A DNA stretch of 64,000 nt from Platycnemis pennipes. Lineage: Eukaryota > Arthropoda > Insecta > Odonata > Platycnemididae. The stretch's first letter is position 1. Each line of letters opens with the position of its first letter. A program made the position numbers and the translations under genes. Where the stretch lies: positions 109,013,054 through 109,077,053 of the forward strand of contig OW121846.1 in assembly GCA_933228895.1 (NCBI GenBank). The letters are read 5' to 3'. The notes beneath the pieces are model-generated. The model ran no database searches and was not told the DNA's origin. It saw nothing but the letters and a program-made list of their open reading frames with translations. Below, piece after piece: positions 11,968-25,246 of this stretch.

Positions 11968-14900
11968 CTAAAAAGAAAATATAACAGGGATGAAATAGGA
12001 CAGAAACCAAAATGCCACGATGTAATCAACTATCAACCACATAATTTCACCAAACTACAAGCAACAAGAGGTATTATAACATTTCATTTTGAAACTGAAA
12101 TTTCATAAATTCTAATTTCAAATTGGATTTTATAAATTTTTTACTTAAAAAAGTGTATTAAATTTGGCCATTCAAAGAAATGAATACAAACTGATTGGTC
12201 AAGAGATTTGTTTCAATTTATTATGATGGAAAAGTGATTCATAAGGATCTTATTTCTCCTAGATGCATACAGTGATAACTCGTTATCACTAAATTCATGG
12301 GAGCAAAAAATAACCATTTTGTAGCATCAAATTTCATAATAATGAGTCTATTCTTTGGAAACCAACATCTCATTTATTTTTCGCCATTTATTTGAAATCC
12401 AATAACCTTTTCACTCAATATTTGTCACCAAAATTTGCAGTAATGTCTTAACTATAGTGTATTTATGACAAGTGGAAGATGCAGAGAAAGAAAAACCACA
12501 TTATTTTGTCAAATACATACAGTAAAACCTCCAGTTAGCGAACTCCCTAACAACGAGCACCTCCGATTAACGAGCAAATGTAGTTGGTCCTGTCAAGCTG
12601 CCATTAAAAAGCATGCATTTTGACCCCCTTACAACGAACTCCCATTCAACGAGAACCTCCCGACAACGAGGTGAAGAGCCAGTCCCGTGAGCACTTGTTG
12701 ACCTCTTTAAGATGAATTTTTTCTCGTCGAATGACGTTTTTTTCATAAGTACATGAGCTCTTGAAATCCATGTTTGCTGTTTTCCTAAACGTTCGTTAAA
12801 AATCAGGTGCGTGTCTTTCGTGGAATTTTATGCATCAGCATGATCGTTTCTCACAAATTTTCGTGACATAAGCAAATAAGTCTTGAACCAGTAAGCTGCC
12901 GTGTTATACTGTTGCTTTTTTATAGGTTTGCTGCAAATAGCGTAGTGAAAAAGACCGGATTAGCGTTGCCATGGGAGGTTGAACTTATCGCAAGTGTTTG
13001 CTGAACATGGGACGTCAATGGTCGAAAAAATGTTTTTTTTATGAAAAAAATTTTAGGTAGACGTACGGCAAATGGATATGCTGCAAAGAAGCTGACATAG
13101 ATATGATGAGCTAAATAACGTATGCTCTGCATCAATTGACAACTAACGAGTTCATAAAGGTGACTTCAAAGCTCGCATAAATTGGCTATTGTACATGTAA
13201 GAGTGTCGCAGGGGAAAATTATGTTTCTGGCATCTTTGCATGTGTTAATTGTGATTCATGAACTTGCAGTAGAAGAAAGAAGGTGGAACTTGGGCACCAC
13301 AAAACACTCTGGGGTTGAAGCATCAGTAGATCCCGATTTCAGAAAAATTAGAGGTAAAAGTTTCCAAAGTTGATCAGGCAATACAAACCATAAGACATTT
13401 TTAACGCTGATGTAGCACGATTTTTCTACAATAGAGATTTATCATGCTATTTTATGCCAACAGCGATGGTTCAGTGAAATTACCTCCGCTTGTAATTGGA
13501 AAATCTTTAAAACTTTAAAAATGTTTCAAAAATGTACGAGAACTACCATGCTCCTACGAACAGAAATTCTTGGATGACCGCTGAGATATTTCGCTGGAGT
13601 TGAAGCTCGAATAGGGGGTCAAAAAAGAAAATTCTGTTACTTGTTGATCGCTGCACGGACCACAAATTGAAGGCTATAAATGTAAGAAATGTGATGGTGG
13701 TTTTTTTCCTGCCTAACTGCACAAGTTGGCTGCAGCAGACCTGATTGCAGGCTGATTTCACTTTGATGCCCTTAGCCCTGACTTTCTAAACTTGCCCTTC
13801 ACTGAAGGTGTGCTTGTCATGAGAGTAACGTTTGTGTCTGACCTAATGATTATAAAAGGAGGAGGAGAGATAACCTGGTGTATAGGGCTTATAATAAGCT
13901 ACTTTAGTAGCTTATACTGATGAAATATTTCCCTTATTTTTACATGTTTGACAAAATTTATCATCCAAATCATGCTCAGAAATGAAATACAAAAAGGCCT
14001 TATACATTCAAGACAATCTCAAATATGGTCTCCGAAATTTACAACTCTCTGGCAGAATCTTCAATTGTCATGGAAGAAGCCACTAATCTGGCTCTGTAGA
14101 CCATCATCGAGCAGTGAAGTAATTATAATAAGTGATTTGTTAAATCTTGATACAGTAAAACCTCCCGTTAACGAAATTCAAGGGACCCAAATTTTCCAGT
14201 GCTTGTTCGTTAATCGGAGAGCATGGAGGGTTGCACACCTCTGTATTTTCCAGGGGCTTTTCTTGTTGTAAGCACGAAGTAGGAGCAATCAAGCAAAATT
14301 AGCATGGGTTTTATACGCTATTTGCAAAGTGACATCTTAAATGTATGTTGTAGTTTCTTGTACTACTTACTGAAATAACTACCTATTATAGAAGAGGAAA
14401 ATAATTGGCCGTCAGGAAAATGATTGTTTTACATGACGACGTGGCGAACTGCCTGGCTCTGTGGTTTTTTCGGTAGGTGATGTACAAATTGAATAGTTTT
14501 TCATTTTTCTTGCTGCTTTCTTTTACAAGTAGATTTCATCATTTCTATAACATCACTTGCGTTAAACACAGCTGCCTAACGAACTGCAAATGAACTTAAT
14601 GGATTATTTAATACTATCCATTGCAGAACTACTATTTCATTTTTTTATGGTCAATGACAATGGAAAAAGAAATTAAAAGCTTGCGGGCGAAATTGTATTT
14701 TGATTGTGGAAATATAAATCGAGGTTTCGTGATTGTCATTGTTTGCCGTTGAAAATCTGCTGAAAGTTTTATGAAAAAAATTACAGTTCATAACTCCGAA
14801 ACTATTCCATTTTTGCAATATTTAACACTTTCCACACCATATATATTCTCATCTCCATTGCCATAATGTTAATCACCGCTCTTGAAGAGATATTTTTAAG

Positions 14901-15761
14901 CAAAATGTTACATTGCAATAACCACGGAATATGCAGAATTTTTAACCTTCCTTATGTTAGGTAGCATAGGCAGATTTTGTGTGCAGTTCTGGGCATTAGT
15001 GGGAGGCCATGCAAGTTTGCTTCGCAATGGAACGAGCTCCTGCGCTTTGTGGAATCAACCAAGCTCCTTCATCACTCTGGCCTAAGTCTTGTGGCTGCTC
15101 TTCACCAAATACTGTCTCGTCTCGCGACAGTGTGCGCACACATCGTCAGTAGCTGCTATTGCCAAGGATTTAGAGACACCGGGAATGCAGAGTTCTGTCG
15201 GCATCGTGCAAGGGATCCATGGGCCAGGGCCGTTTGCCCAAATCTGCCAATGGGCTGGTGGTACAAGTGCATTACCATCAGCCTCTATCTCATCTTCAAT
15301 CACCTGCCTTCGCCATCTGTCACTAAGCAATTGCCATCCTACCCTCGCCCATTTCCCCCTTGTTCACCACTTTGTAATCCAATCATCAAGTCAAGTGTGA
15401 AATATTGAGCGTTGTGGGACTATCGAGGCAACACTTATCACTGCCATCCTATCTTATCTCATTATATTTAGTTGTATCAATGGGACTCAGGGCCCTATTG
15501 CATTTCAACCATGTGTCTGATATCAAATGATCTGGGTTAATATTCGCTCCGCGATCAGTCAATTCGACTGGGGAGCTTAATGTAAAACTTGTATTTCTTT
15601 GTAACTTATGATTAGTTTCAACTCGATCGGTTTCACCCCCATCCATTGCTATGTATGCCATTTTTAGCTGTCTCTGTCGAAAAATAAATTAATGTAACCA
15701 ACTTCAAAATATATTTTAGACATTAATAAACATATAAATAAACAAGCTTTAGTTCAATATA
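11968..15761. other. Intron sequence with two one-ended pogo repeats
   Basis: Part of a ~14 kb intron of the RBM46-like gene. At 12530 and 14153 there are pogo/Tigger-type left ends (CAGTAAAACCTCC, then GTTAGCGAAC or GTTAACGAAA), each preceded by TA, but no matching right ends were found. A hairpin built on ATAAGCTAC/GTAGCTTAT lies at 13891-13913. Other open frames here (for example 14977-15408) show no recognisable domain. Confidence 0.45.
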
Positions 15762-17154
15762 CAGTGGAATCCCGGTACAACGAGTGCTAATAATCCCTCA
15801 GAAATCACTCGCTAAATCGAGAGCTCGTTATATCCGATGGTGTGGAAAAAACCCACCTAATTCTCATAGTCATTCGTATTTACAGTTTTTCTTTTGTTTC
15901 CGTGGTATTTGACGAATGTAAACAGCAAAAAAGTCATTTCAGGCACAATCTGGTAGAATATCAACATATTTCATGAAAGAAACAGGACATTTTCCATTAT
16001 ATAAAATATTAATTACGCTAGTTTCGATGTTTTTCTTCCAGTTCTTCTATTTTTCGATCGCCGAAGAAAGCTGTAAAGACAGTGTAACTAGTCGGAATTA
16101 AAATATTAGGTATACTGTGGAAGTTTTTGGATAATTTTGCGAATATGTCATTAGGATAATATCAGCTTTATCGAGTTTTCGAATGTTAACCAGTACGTCC
16201 ATCAGTTGGGAAAATTGGCCTGAAAGTTCACTGAAATACGGCATGTTTCGGGGGTCGTAGATATGTTTCAAGCTTAAGCGAAGGCCAACTTACAGCTGTC
16301 TTTTTCCGACACGATTAACTGGAGCAATATCACGATAATTCATCGGGCGCGAACACGCTATGTTTGAACGAGCACAATATCACTTACTTTTATCGCGATA
16401 TTTATTGTGATAATATATAGTAATATTTTATCGGGGCGCGATATCGTGATATTTTATCGGGGCGCGATATCATGATATTTTATCGCGATATTTATCATGG
16501 TCACAATGTTTATCGTGATAGTTATCGCGATACCTATTTATAGCGATATTTATCGCACCCCGATATCTTATTGTGTCCCGACATCTTATCGTGCCCTGAC
16601 ATCTTATCGTGCCCCGATATGTTATCGGGGCACGATAAGACGATGTTTATCGTCACGCTGAGTTATCGTTATCGCCACCTTATGATATGCTAAAATTATC
16701 GTATCCCGATGTTGAATTATCAATATCGCCCATGCCTAACCTAACTCCCTCTCCTACTCTCACCTTGTTCGTCGTCTGCCCACTCCCACTGATGACTGGA
16801 CCTAACAAAAGAAGAACGTAAAATGGGAGCGCGCAGAGCGTACTGATGGCCGTAAATCGTTAATGTTTGGACATAACTGGCTTTAGGTGTTGTAGATATG
16901 GCGCACATCTTGTATTTTTAGTTTAATTAGCAGATAATACAAAACACAATAGTTTATTTTTGCTAGGCGGTGCATCGCCCTCGAGAGATATCTGTCGTAA
17001 TACCGAGCGTATACCGTGGAAGGAACTTTTTTGGCCTCGCTATATCCGCTTTATTTTACATGTAAAACATAGGCCTTCTGGTGCTACAAAGACAATCACT
17101 CGCTATTACGCGATTCTCGCAATAAGCCGTACTCACTATACCGGGCTTCTACTG
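15762..17154. mobile_element. Non-autonomous pogo-like element, 1.4 kb
   Basis: The left end CAGTGGAATCCCGGTA pairs with the right end read in reverse as CAGTAGAAGCCCGGTA. Both are flanked by TA (15760-15761 and 17155-17156), as expected for Tc1/mariner-pogo elements. No transposase is present. It contains a degenerate ATCGATA-type array (16330-16735). Confidence 0.7.
16330..16735. repeat. Degenerate TATCG/CGATA palindromic array
   Basis: About 400 bp made mostly of TTTATCG, GCGATATC, CGTGATA and CCCCGATA words in both orientations, including GGGGCGCGATATC blocks. It is self-complementary at many scales and lies inside the pogo-like element at 15762-17154. Confidence 0.65.
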
Positions 17155-17487
17155 TACTTTATTTTAAAATCGAAACAGCCATTTTTGAGATTTTGGCCTT
17201 CAAACTCAGGGAATGGAATTTTACAACAGACATTAGGTGCCTTGAGCTCAAATATAGTCCCCCAGGCTACAACTTTTTCCATGAAGATTTCGGCCAAAAA
17301 TGGGGGAACTATATTCAGAGGATTAAGGTAAATAACCTGCATTAAACGTAAGACTAAATTATTTACATTCTGCTATGCTCTGTATGAATATCGCTTTTTT
17401 CTGTTTTTGAGACATGAAACCTTCAACTTGAGTCTTTTTGCTTGGACTGTAAATACAAAACCTGCAGTTTGGTCATTATCATCTTCA

Positions 17488-20105
17488 TTAACACGTTGCG
17501 TACCGATTGCGAGAATTCTCGTCATTTAAATGCCATCCGTTGCGGACGGATGGCGAGAATTCTCGCCATTTAGGCACATCATGGTAAAGTTTTAAATTGT
17601 GTTATTTATGTGCATCGTGAATATTTCTCATTTGCTTTCTGTTATTTATTAAAAATAATCGCAACATATTGTTCGATTACCCAAAGTAATTTCGTTAATT
17701 TTAGACATTTAACTTTATTTAAATCTCAGTCCGGTGTTCTGTGATGGCGCGTAACTTCAATTCCATCAACTTGAAACTTATTCGTCTTCCCTCTTCTTTT
17801 CGGAGGGTATATTTCTTTCACAGCTTCCATGGTCACTCCACCTCCTTGCCTCATTGTTTACGAAATGTTTCTCCACATGGCCCTAGCTTAGCCAGCGGCG
17901 AGGGACCGTATCTCTGTCGCCTTGAGGACCATATCTGTATTGCCTCGCCTTCAAGTTCCTCTCACAGCAGATGAAATGCGCTCTCAGCTCTGCTCCATCA
18001 ACGTAAACATTCATTATGAAAAGAATGAGGGGGCCAATAATGAATCGTTCATTGTTCTTTTACGGCTGTGGTTAGTTCCTTCTCTCAAAGTGTCTTGAGC
18101 AGTTCGTTTTCTTGAGTCCAAGTGAGTTGTGATTTTTGTTTCGGGTTTGTCTTGCGAGAGGTTTTCCTCAACCTGTATTTATTGAAATATTCAGTGCAAT
18201 GGCATCGCATAGAAATGACAGTGCTTTGCGTGAGGAAGAAATTTTGTTAGATCTGTGCACCGATGATTTATCAGATGTGCCATTACAGTGTGAAGAAGAT
18301 AGGTACGAGAGTGGAAGTGATTCCGATATTGTAGTGAAGGTCAGAAATAGAAAATCCACTCCTCTCTTGATAAGTGAAAGTGACTCGGATAAGAGTGCAA
18401 ATGAAGACAATACTTCACCAGGAATCTCAACTACATGGGAAAAAAAAGATTCTGAGAGGAATTTAGAGCAATTTTTGGGCGAGCCTGGAGTAAAACGTGT
18501 ACCAGAAAATTCTACCAGTATCCTTGATGTAGTCTCATTGTTTATTGCCGATGACTTGTTCGAAATGATGTGCATTCAGTCAAATCTGTATTACCATCAA
18601 AACCAACACAGATACAAAGATTCACCAAAAACAGGAAAGTGGTCTGACATAACCATTACTGAAATGAAAAAATTCTTTGCTATTTTGATTCTCATGGGGC
18701 AGGTGAGGAAAGATTCACTGAAGGAGTATTGGAGCACTGATCCTTTTATAGCAACGAACATATTTAGAGAATTGCTGACGAGGAACAGATTTGAACGATT
18801 TGGAAATCGTGGAACTTTAGTAATAATGAGAAAATTTTGGACGCGACGGACAGACTATACAAAATAAGACCGGTATTGGAATACTTCATTGAAAAATTTC
18901 AAAATGTATACAAACCAAAGCAGGAGCTCTCTCTTGATGAAGCAATGATTCCATGGAGAGGAAGATTAAAAATTAAGACCCATAATCCAGCCAAAATCAT
19001 AAAGTATGGCTTGCTAGTTCGTATGGTTTGTGAAAGTGATTCTGGCTACATCAGTAATTTAGAAATATATTCGGCCGAGGGAAAAAAGTTAGAACAAACC
19101 ATCCTTTCTCTTTTGAAGCCTCATCTCAATCTTTGGCATCACGTATATCAAGACAATTATTACAACAGCGTAAAAATAGCAGAACTGCTCTTTGATAATA
19201 AAATTAGAGTTTGTGGTACCATCAGACCAAATAGAGGGCTCCCAGCCACATTGAAGAGTGAGGCGAAAACATTGAAAGAAGGACAATTCACGTCTTCTCG
19301 TAAAGGTGAAGTGTTACTTGTGCTGTGGAAAGACAAAAGAGAGGTGAGGATGATTAGCACTATTCACAGCGCTAAGATGGGTAATACAAAGCTGAAAGAT
19401 AGGGTCACAGGACTTCCGATCAAAAAACCTTACTGTATTTTGAAATACAATGAGTGTATGAAAGGCGTAGACAGGGCGGATATGTATTTATCGTATTATA
19501 CAATCATGAGAAAAACAATGAAATGGTCGAAGAAAGTAGTCCTGTGGCTAATAAACTGTGCCCTTTTTAACGCTTTTAGAGTTTATAAAACACTCAATGA
19601 ATCAAATAGCATTCGATTCAAAGGCTTTCTGCTCCACACAGCCAAAGATTGGGCAGCTAGTAGAGAGGAGTCAGATGAGCCATTCTCGGACGAGGACAGA
19701 GATAAGCCGACGGAGCATGCTCCTTCGAGGGATCACCCACATCGTCTCTCGAGAGACCTTCGTAAACATCATCTCATCCCTATCGTGGGAAAGGGGAAGA
19801 AGAAATACCACACCCGAAGATGCAAAGTATGTGCTTACAGAAAAATTAGGAAGGAGACGAGGTATGTCTGCTCAACTTGCGGTGTTCCACTCCACAAGGG
19901 AAAATGCTTTATGGAGTATCACACAAAGAGGAAATACTGAGACTTTCTGTGAGTATTATTTTCCAAATCCCTTTAAAAAATTTTCATTTTTAAATAAGTT
20001 ACAGCATTTTTACTGATGCAATGCATTTCCAAACAGTGAGGTTTAAAAATCCGCCGGAACGGAGGGTTAAAAGGCATTTAAATACCCCGGTACGCAACGT
20101 CTTAA
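17488..20105 (+). mobile_element. piggyBac element, nearly intact
   Basis: A 2.6 kb element bounded by TTAA (17488-17491 and 20102-20105). The ends TTAACACGTTGCGTACCG and CGGTACGCAACGTCTTAA are inverted repeats matching at 17 of 18 positions. Just inside the left end lies an 18-bp perfect palindrome (about 17549-17566, centred on GAATTC) and a related half-copy at 17508-17522. TTAA targets and a DDD transposase place it in the piggyBac superfamily. It sits in the intron between exons 25942-26068 and 11892-11967 of the RBM46-like gene, in the opposite orientation to that gene. Confidence 0.92.
18199..19940 (+). pseudogene. piggyBac transposase, one frameshift
   Basis: The start is taken at ATG 18199, in an acidic serine-rich N-terminal region typical of piggyBac transposases. 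The first frame runs to about 18800 and the second from about 18800 to the stop at 19940. Aligning conserved family residues around WNFSNNE and DRLYKIRP places the shift at roughly 18797-18803, a one- or two-base indel. All three catalytic aspartates are present: SLDEAM (base 18936), YQDNYYNS (19152) and MKGVDRADM (19470). The C-terminus carries a cysteine-rich zinc-binding domain with CKVCAY, CSTCG and HKGKC. The intact enzyme would cut and paste at TTAA. One indel is the only lesion seen, so inactivation looks recent, or the shift may be a sequencing error. Confidence 0.9.
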
Positions 20106-20733
20106 TAATTAAGTTAGCATCAACGTAAGGTATCATACGTATTTTCTTGGGAGGCCTAACAAGTGAATAAAAACTTGTTACAGTAACTGAACACCAGCTG
20201 ACTATGGAACTATCTAAAATGAACACACGGCATACTACTCCCCTGAAAGTTATGCAACTTACACATACATGGTCAACTTACCCTGGAAGGCCTAACCTTT
20301 TTTTTTTTTTGCACATTTTCGTCATTACCACATTCAGTGTGTAATTTCCCTACAAAAAATGCTAACGAGAGTCCACTGTATCATCATTTCCACCCTGGAA
20401 ATAGTAGCAATTCGAATCTTGATGAGTTAATGAGTCTTAATTAGTGATGGGGCAAATCCAAAATCTGATCCAATCCAAATCATGTTTTTTTTTATCGAAT
20501 CCAAATCAATTTTTTTTTATCGAATTCGAATCTCGAATCCTGATCCCAATTCCTAATCCTCCTCAATTTCATTAAATTCAAGTCTTCCTTTGTCTGTAAA
20601 TTGTTAAAAAATGCTTCCTTTCTCGTGAATTCTCTAATTAAACCCAATCGAAGCTAAATCTTATTTCTTAAAGTAAATAATAATTGAATAATGGTCATAT
20701 AGTCCTCACTCAATGAAATTAAGGACATGAAGA
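20106..20733. other. Intron sequence with an AATC-rich hAT-like end
   Basis: No gene. At about 20445-20545 TTAGTGATGGGGCAAATCC begins a run of AATCC/CGAATC words that resembles the repeat at 36935-37045, possibly a one-ended hAT-type MITE. Confidence 0.35.
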
Positions 20734-20884
20734 TTAACCCTTTCGCTGCTGTGAACGTACCTAGTACGATCGCATGGTATAGGCTGCTGTGAATGTACTT
20801 TTTCGTTCTCGCTCTAGCACTTTAACTTTTCTGCCGCAAGTGACGAGTAGGTTTCCGGAGAGTGAGCCGCAGGGAAAGGGTTAA
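20734..20884. mobile_element. piggyBac-type MITE, 151 bp
   Basis: Bounded by TTAA at both sides. The left end reads TTAACCCTTTCGCTGC and the right end, in reverse, TTAACCCTTTCCCTGC. A TTAA target with short CCCTTT ends is typical of piggyBac-derived MITEs. It contains no coding sequence. Confidence 0.7.
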
Positions 20885-21956
20885 ACGTCATACTGCTGCC
20901 AAATATGTACTTTTGGACAATGTCTATTATGTGATTACGTACACAAACATGGGTATAATGAAGCTTTTATTTGTAAAAAAAAACTACCCACACCGTAATG
21001 CAAAACTCAATAATGAAGATAGAGATTTAGGAATTTGTGTCCTTTAATTATATCGTCATTCCTTTTCAAAATAATCATTCACTGGGATCACAGTAACCTT
21101 GATTTCTTCCAACCAATGCGAGTGATAACTACAGAGGGAGGCATTTTAAATAAAAAACATTTGGTCACCATAATTTCCAACACACATACGGCAGTGCTTA
21201 CACTTCAAAATCGTGATTTCTCATTTACATATCTTTTCTCCATTCCACCTAATTATGGAAACGTAGTTACCCTAAATACAATAACTAGTCAACTTAAATA
21301 GGTGAAATAATATAGAGTATTTAGGCAAATATATTAACTTGATACTCCATATTGATAACTGAAACACTGGAAATTTTTATTACTCAAGGTGCTCAAGCTG
21401 TTAACCTCAGAAAATCATGTGTAAGTCTGCTTTGCATTTTAAATTTTTTTTCCAAAACTGACCTTTAAAAATTAGGGGGGGGACTATAATCAGGGGGGGA
21501 CTATATTCGGAGGAATACGGTAATAATAACTTTTGAGGCATGTTTCTGCAGTAAGAATGAAAAATGGACCAATTCTTTTTTTAAAGCACAGACGGCAAGG
21601 TCACTTTGGCAGTTGTCAAAACAGATAAGGATCAGACAGGGAAATCACAGGATACGCAGGGCAGATGCAAGGAAGACCACGAGTCCACAAAAATAGGAGG
21701 CTCCTCAGAGAATAGACGGTTGCCTAGCCAGTGGAAATCGCAGGATACCCAGCTGTAAGGCTAAGTACATAATTCATAGATCAACTGAATTCCACTTACG
21801 TAAAAGCACCAAAAGTGAAACCGCCTATAGTGATTTCAGAGCTCATTTGTTTCTGTTTAAGTGGCATGTTACGCACTAGATTGAAATACTGTGCCCATAG
21901 AAGACCATTATTAGTTGAAACAAGTATTATTCCCACTATTATTATTCATGATAATA

Positions 21957-24900
21957 CAGTAGAAACTCGAAATTACGAAGTCCACGGGACCGGAAAAATC
22001 GGCACTTCGTAATATCAAATTTCGTATCAACGAGTATCTTTCAAAAACATCGCGATGAAGCTCTTTGTCGTTTCCTTAAATTAAGATGCACTCTCGCGAC
22101 GTACTTGCATGATTTACGAAGTTATAATTCATACCAGTATACTTAAATGTGTGTTCATGCCCACAAGGTACAAACAGTTTAACGCAACTAATTTGACGGA
22201 GGTTGATTCTTCCCATTTTCGGAATTTCCACCACATCGTTCCATCTTTTCACGGTGGAAATCCCGAAACTCGGAAGAATTAAACTCCTATCTTAGCCCCG
22301 CGGAAATTTACATCGCGACAACTAACTTGCCGTTCTTTTTTTCCAATGAATGATTAGGCAATGAAGCGTCTTTTGCCCAATTTTTTGTGCAGTTTGGAAT
22401 AAGCCTATGAAGCTTCATAGCGCATTTTTCTATATTATTTCCTAACTGGAGAACTCTTTAACTGAAGCGTGAGCGATGTTTAATCATTAGTAATACTGAT
22501 TGATGCATACAATAAGGAAGTGTGCGACTTGCGCGATCATTGGCACCCGATATTGAAATTAGAGGAATAAAATTTCGTTAGAAGACGGTCCTTTCTCCGC
22601 GTCAGACATAATATATGTATCTACCTACGGTAAGCTAATTGTAAGACAGTGAAAATAAGATTCTCTCGCGGATGCTATGCGATGGATACACGTTATGTAT
22701 TTCGTATAAATAATGCTAAGCCCATTAATTTCCCGAAATAACAATCGTTTTTCTCCCTTGGATTCAGCTTATTTGTGCGTGGTTATTTCCGAGATGATAG
22801 AGCTGAAAGAAAAGCTTATAGAAGAGTCCAGCTGTGTACCTCCTTTCAGAAGTAGGGTGTACAAGCCACGCACTTCAACGGTGAAGGTTGATAGTTCCTT
22901 TTACTCTTCATCGGCTACTAACGATGCTAACATTACAAATCAATAATTTTTGTTTTTCACTCTACTACGCGAAAGCTTCAGTTGTGGTTCTATTCAGATT
23001 AGGTCTGCCTGCCTGCTCTTCATTAATTTTTTCTCAGAATTCTTTTAAACATTCGCTATTGAATTGAAATGTGGGATATTTTTGCTAATCGTTTTTCCTT
23101 TGCTTACGATCAAGCAAGGAGACTTGCGTCCAAGCATTGCAGCTCCAGGTCAGGCCACGCATCAAGCTGGAAGCTGCCTTCTTTCCCTCCTTTCCCCCTC
23201 GCTCTGGGTGGGGGTTACTCCATTCGCCCGCTCACAAAAACAGCTGCGAGGCCCATGGTCTCGTAGTATCTTACGTCTGTTGTGAGGGTGATCCACCTGG
23301 GATTCAAGGCCAAGGGCTGCGCGGGAAGACTAAACCTCGAATGAATCATCAGCTTTACGCCGAATAGTCGCATCTTATCTTCCTCCTCCCTTACCTCAAT
23401 TTGCTGCGTCGGCGGAGAGGGAAGACAAGACTCTGGCGAGTGGAGCTTTTACCATGAATCAAGATATGCCCGCCAAACAATATTTACGCTGAGTTAGGCC
23501 CATCGGCGTGCACAGATTCCTTGAGATTGGGGAGGGAACTTCTTAGAGGGCCCAAGAGCTGGTATGGGGGGCCTGCAAAGTCAGCGTGGGGCATCTCATG
23601 CTAGCCTAGCGTTGAGGGGGTGGGACAGAGGGGAACTTGAAGGGGCCTGATATCCCGGAGGGCGGGCATGGAGGGGGCTTGGGTGTGAGGGGGATGGCTC
23701 GTGCCCACTCATAGAGCGGGAAGGGGGGGCACGGAGGGTCACTTGAAGGGGAAATATAGCCATTGTGGGAGGGATAGGTTAGCCGCAAGTGAGAGAGAAA
23801 GGTGATGGGGGAGAGTATGCCGAGGTTTTGGAGCAAAGGAAAAGGAGAGCTGGGTGAATTTTCCTGGTGGGGACTGCCTAGTGATCTCTCTTTTAGGATA
23901 TTTCTTCGATCGCTATGTTGGAGTGAAAGGGAAGGAGGGTACACCATTTTCCGATATAAATATATATACATATATATATGGGTGCTTGAGCGTTTTTTTC
24001 CCATTGCTTTTGCATGCGCCCAGAACCAGTCTTCCTTTAGAATTAATGTGCATTAAACTAAATGGCCCTATGAACCATGCGAACTCATACTTTCTCTGAT
24101 TTTCTTCGCTGTTGGCGGTGGAAGAAGGGAAGGGAAATGCGTATGAAGAGCCTTGCTCGATGGCTACATCAAAACGCTCAATGAGGACGGTAAATTAAAC
24201 ATGAGTCCTTCGATGATAACTTTTGCCACCCGGAATAATTATGCCGTCACGCAAGGTTGAGTGTAATAAGTCTGAAATAGTGAGAAGAAAAAAAGCTTCC
24301 TTGGGTTATATTCACGACTGAATCTACAGCTCGAACAACATAGCACCATCTCCGATACATGCCGTAGTTATTGCAAACGCGCAGCAAACGATTTCTATAC
24401 CAGGAATATTCATCATGGATTTATGTTTGGGAAAACTGGTAACAAAAAATGCCAGGGATCATGAGAGGAAAATGCTGGTTGTAGCAATTAGTCTCTCGCC
24501 GGCGAGTATACCCGTACACGACTACTGTACATTTTTTTACTCGTTGGCAACTCTGTGGACTCGTGGTAACAAAGCAAAACACATTTTTTGTCCGATTGGT
24601 TCCATATTTTATGAGCTACGATACCTACGATTCAAAGTCGTCATTAAGGTCTGGTTTCACTGGGGCGTCCAGCGGCCACGTCCAACTGTCGCGCCTGGAT
24701 GTCGCGGCTAGACGACGCGGCCGGGTGGTTTCATTCAGGCGTCTACATCCTGTTTCCGCGGCTGGGCGATGTGGGAGAATGTGTATTTAGTTAAATTACA
24801 AATTTACGTTTTCTTTACTCGTTGGCAACTCTGTGGACTCGTGGTTACAAAGCCGAACGCATTTTATGTCAGATTGGTTTAATATTTTATGAGTTACGAT

Positions 24901-25244
24901 GCCTAAGATTCAAAGTCGTCCTTACTATTGTAGCATTGAAAAATGAGATGTCGTTCAGGTAATACATTCAGTGCATAATGTATTCGGCGACGATGATTAC
25001 TTAGATGTTTAACTCTGACAAGGAGCGCCGGAAAACGTTACTGTGATCCATCACTATTCGTATAAACGAGTAACTTTTTCACGTCGGGACCAAGATCCGA
25101 GGTTCGTAATTTTAAAACTTCGTTATTTCGTAATATCGCGTACTGTTACATACACTTAGATACCCTTTTGGTCGGGACCGAAGATTTTGCTTCGTAAAAT
25201 CAAAATTTCGTAATTTCGAAGTTCGTATTTTCGAGTTTCTACTG
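21957..25244. mobile_element. Non-autonomous pogo-like element, 3.3 kb
   Basis: Begins CAGTAGAAACTCGAAA and ends CGAGTTTCTACTG, flanked by TA (21955-21956 and 25245-25246). Subterminal copies of TTCGTAATTT and related words are present at both ends. The last 1.4 kb is duplicated at 1-1416. A G-rich tract of about 200 bp (23560-23780) precedes the duplicated part. No transposase with recognisable DDE motifs is present. The frame at 22713-22946 is open but unrecognised. Confidence 0.75.
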
Positions 25245-25246
25245 TA

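Noticed and set aside
12530..14240. A complete pogo element between the two CAGTAAAACCTCC ends
   Set aside because: Both ends have the same orientation, so they cannot be the two termini of one element.
14977..15408. 143-residue plus-strand open frame in an intron
   Set aside because: No domain, and equally long frames overlap it on the other strand. Treated as chance.
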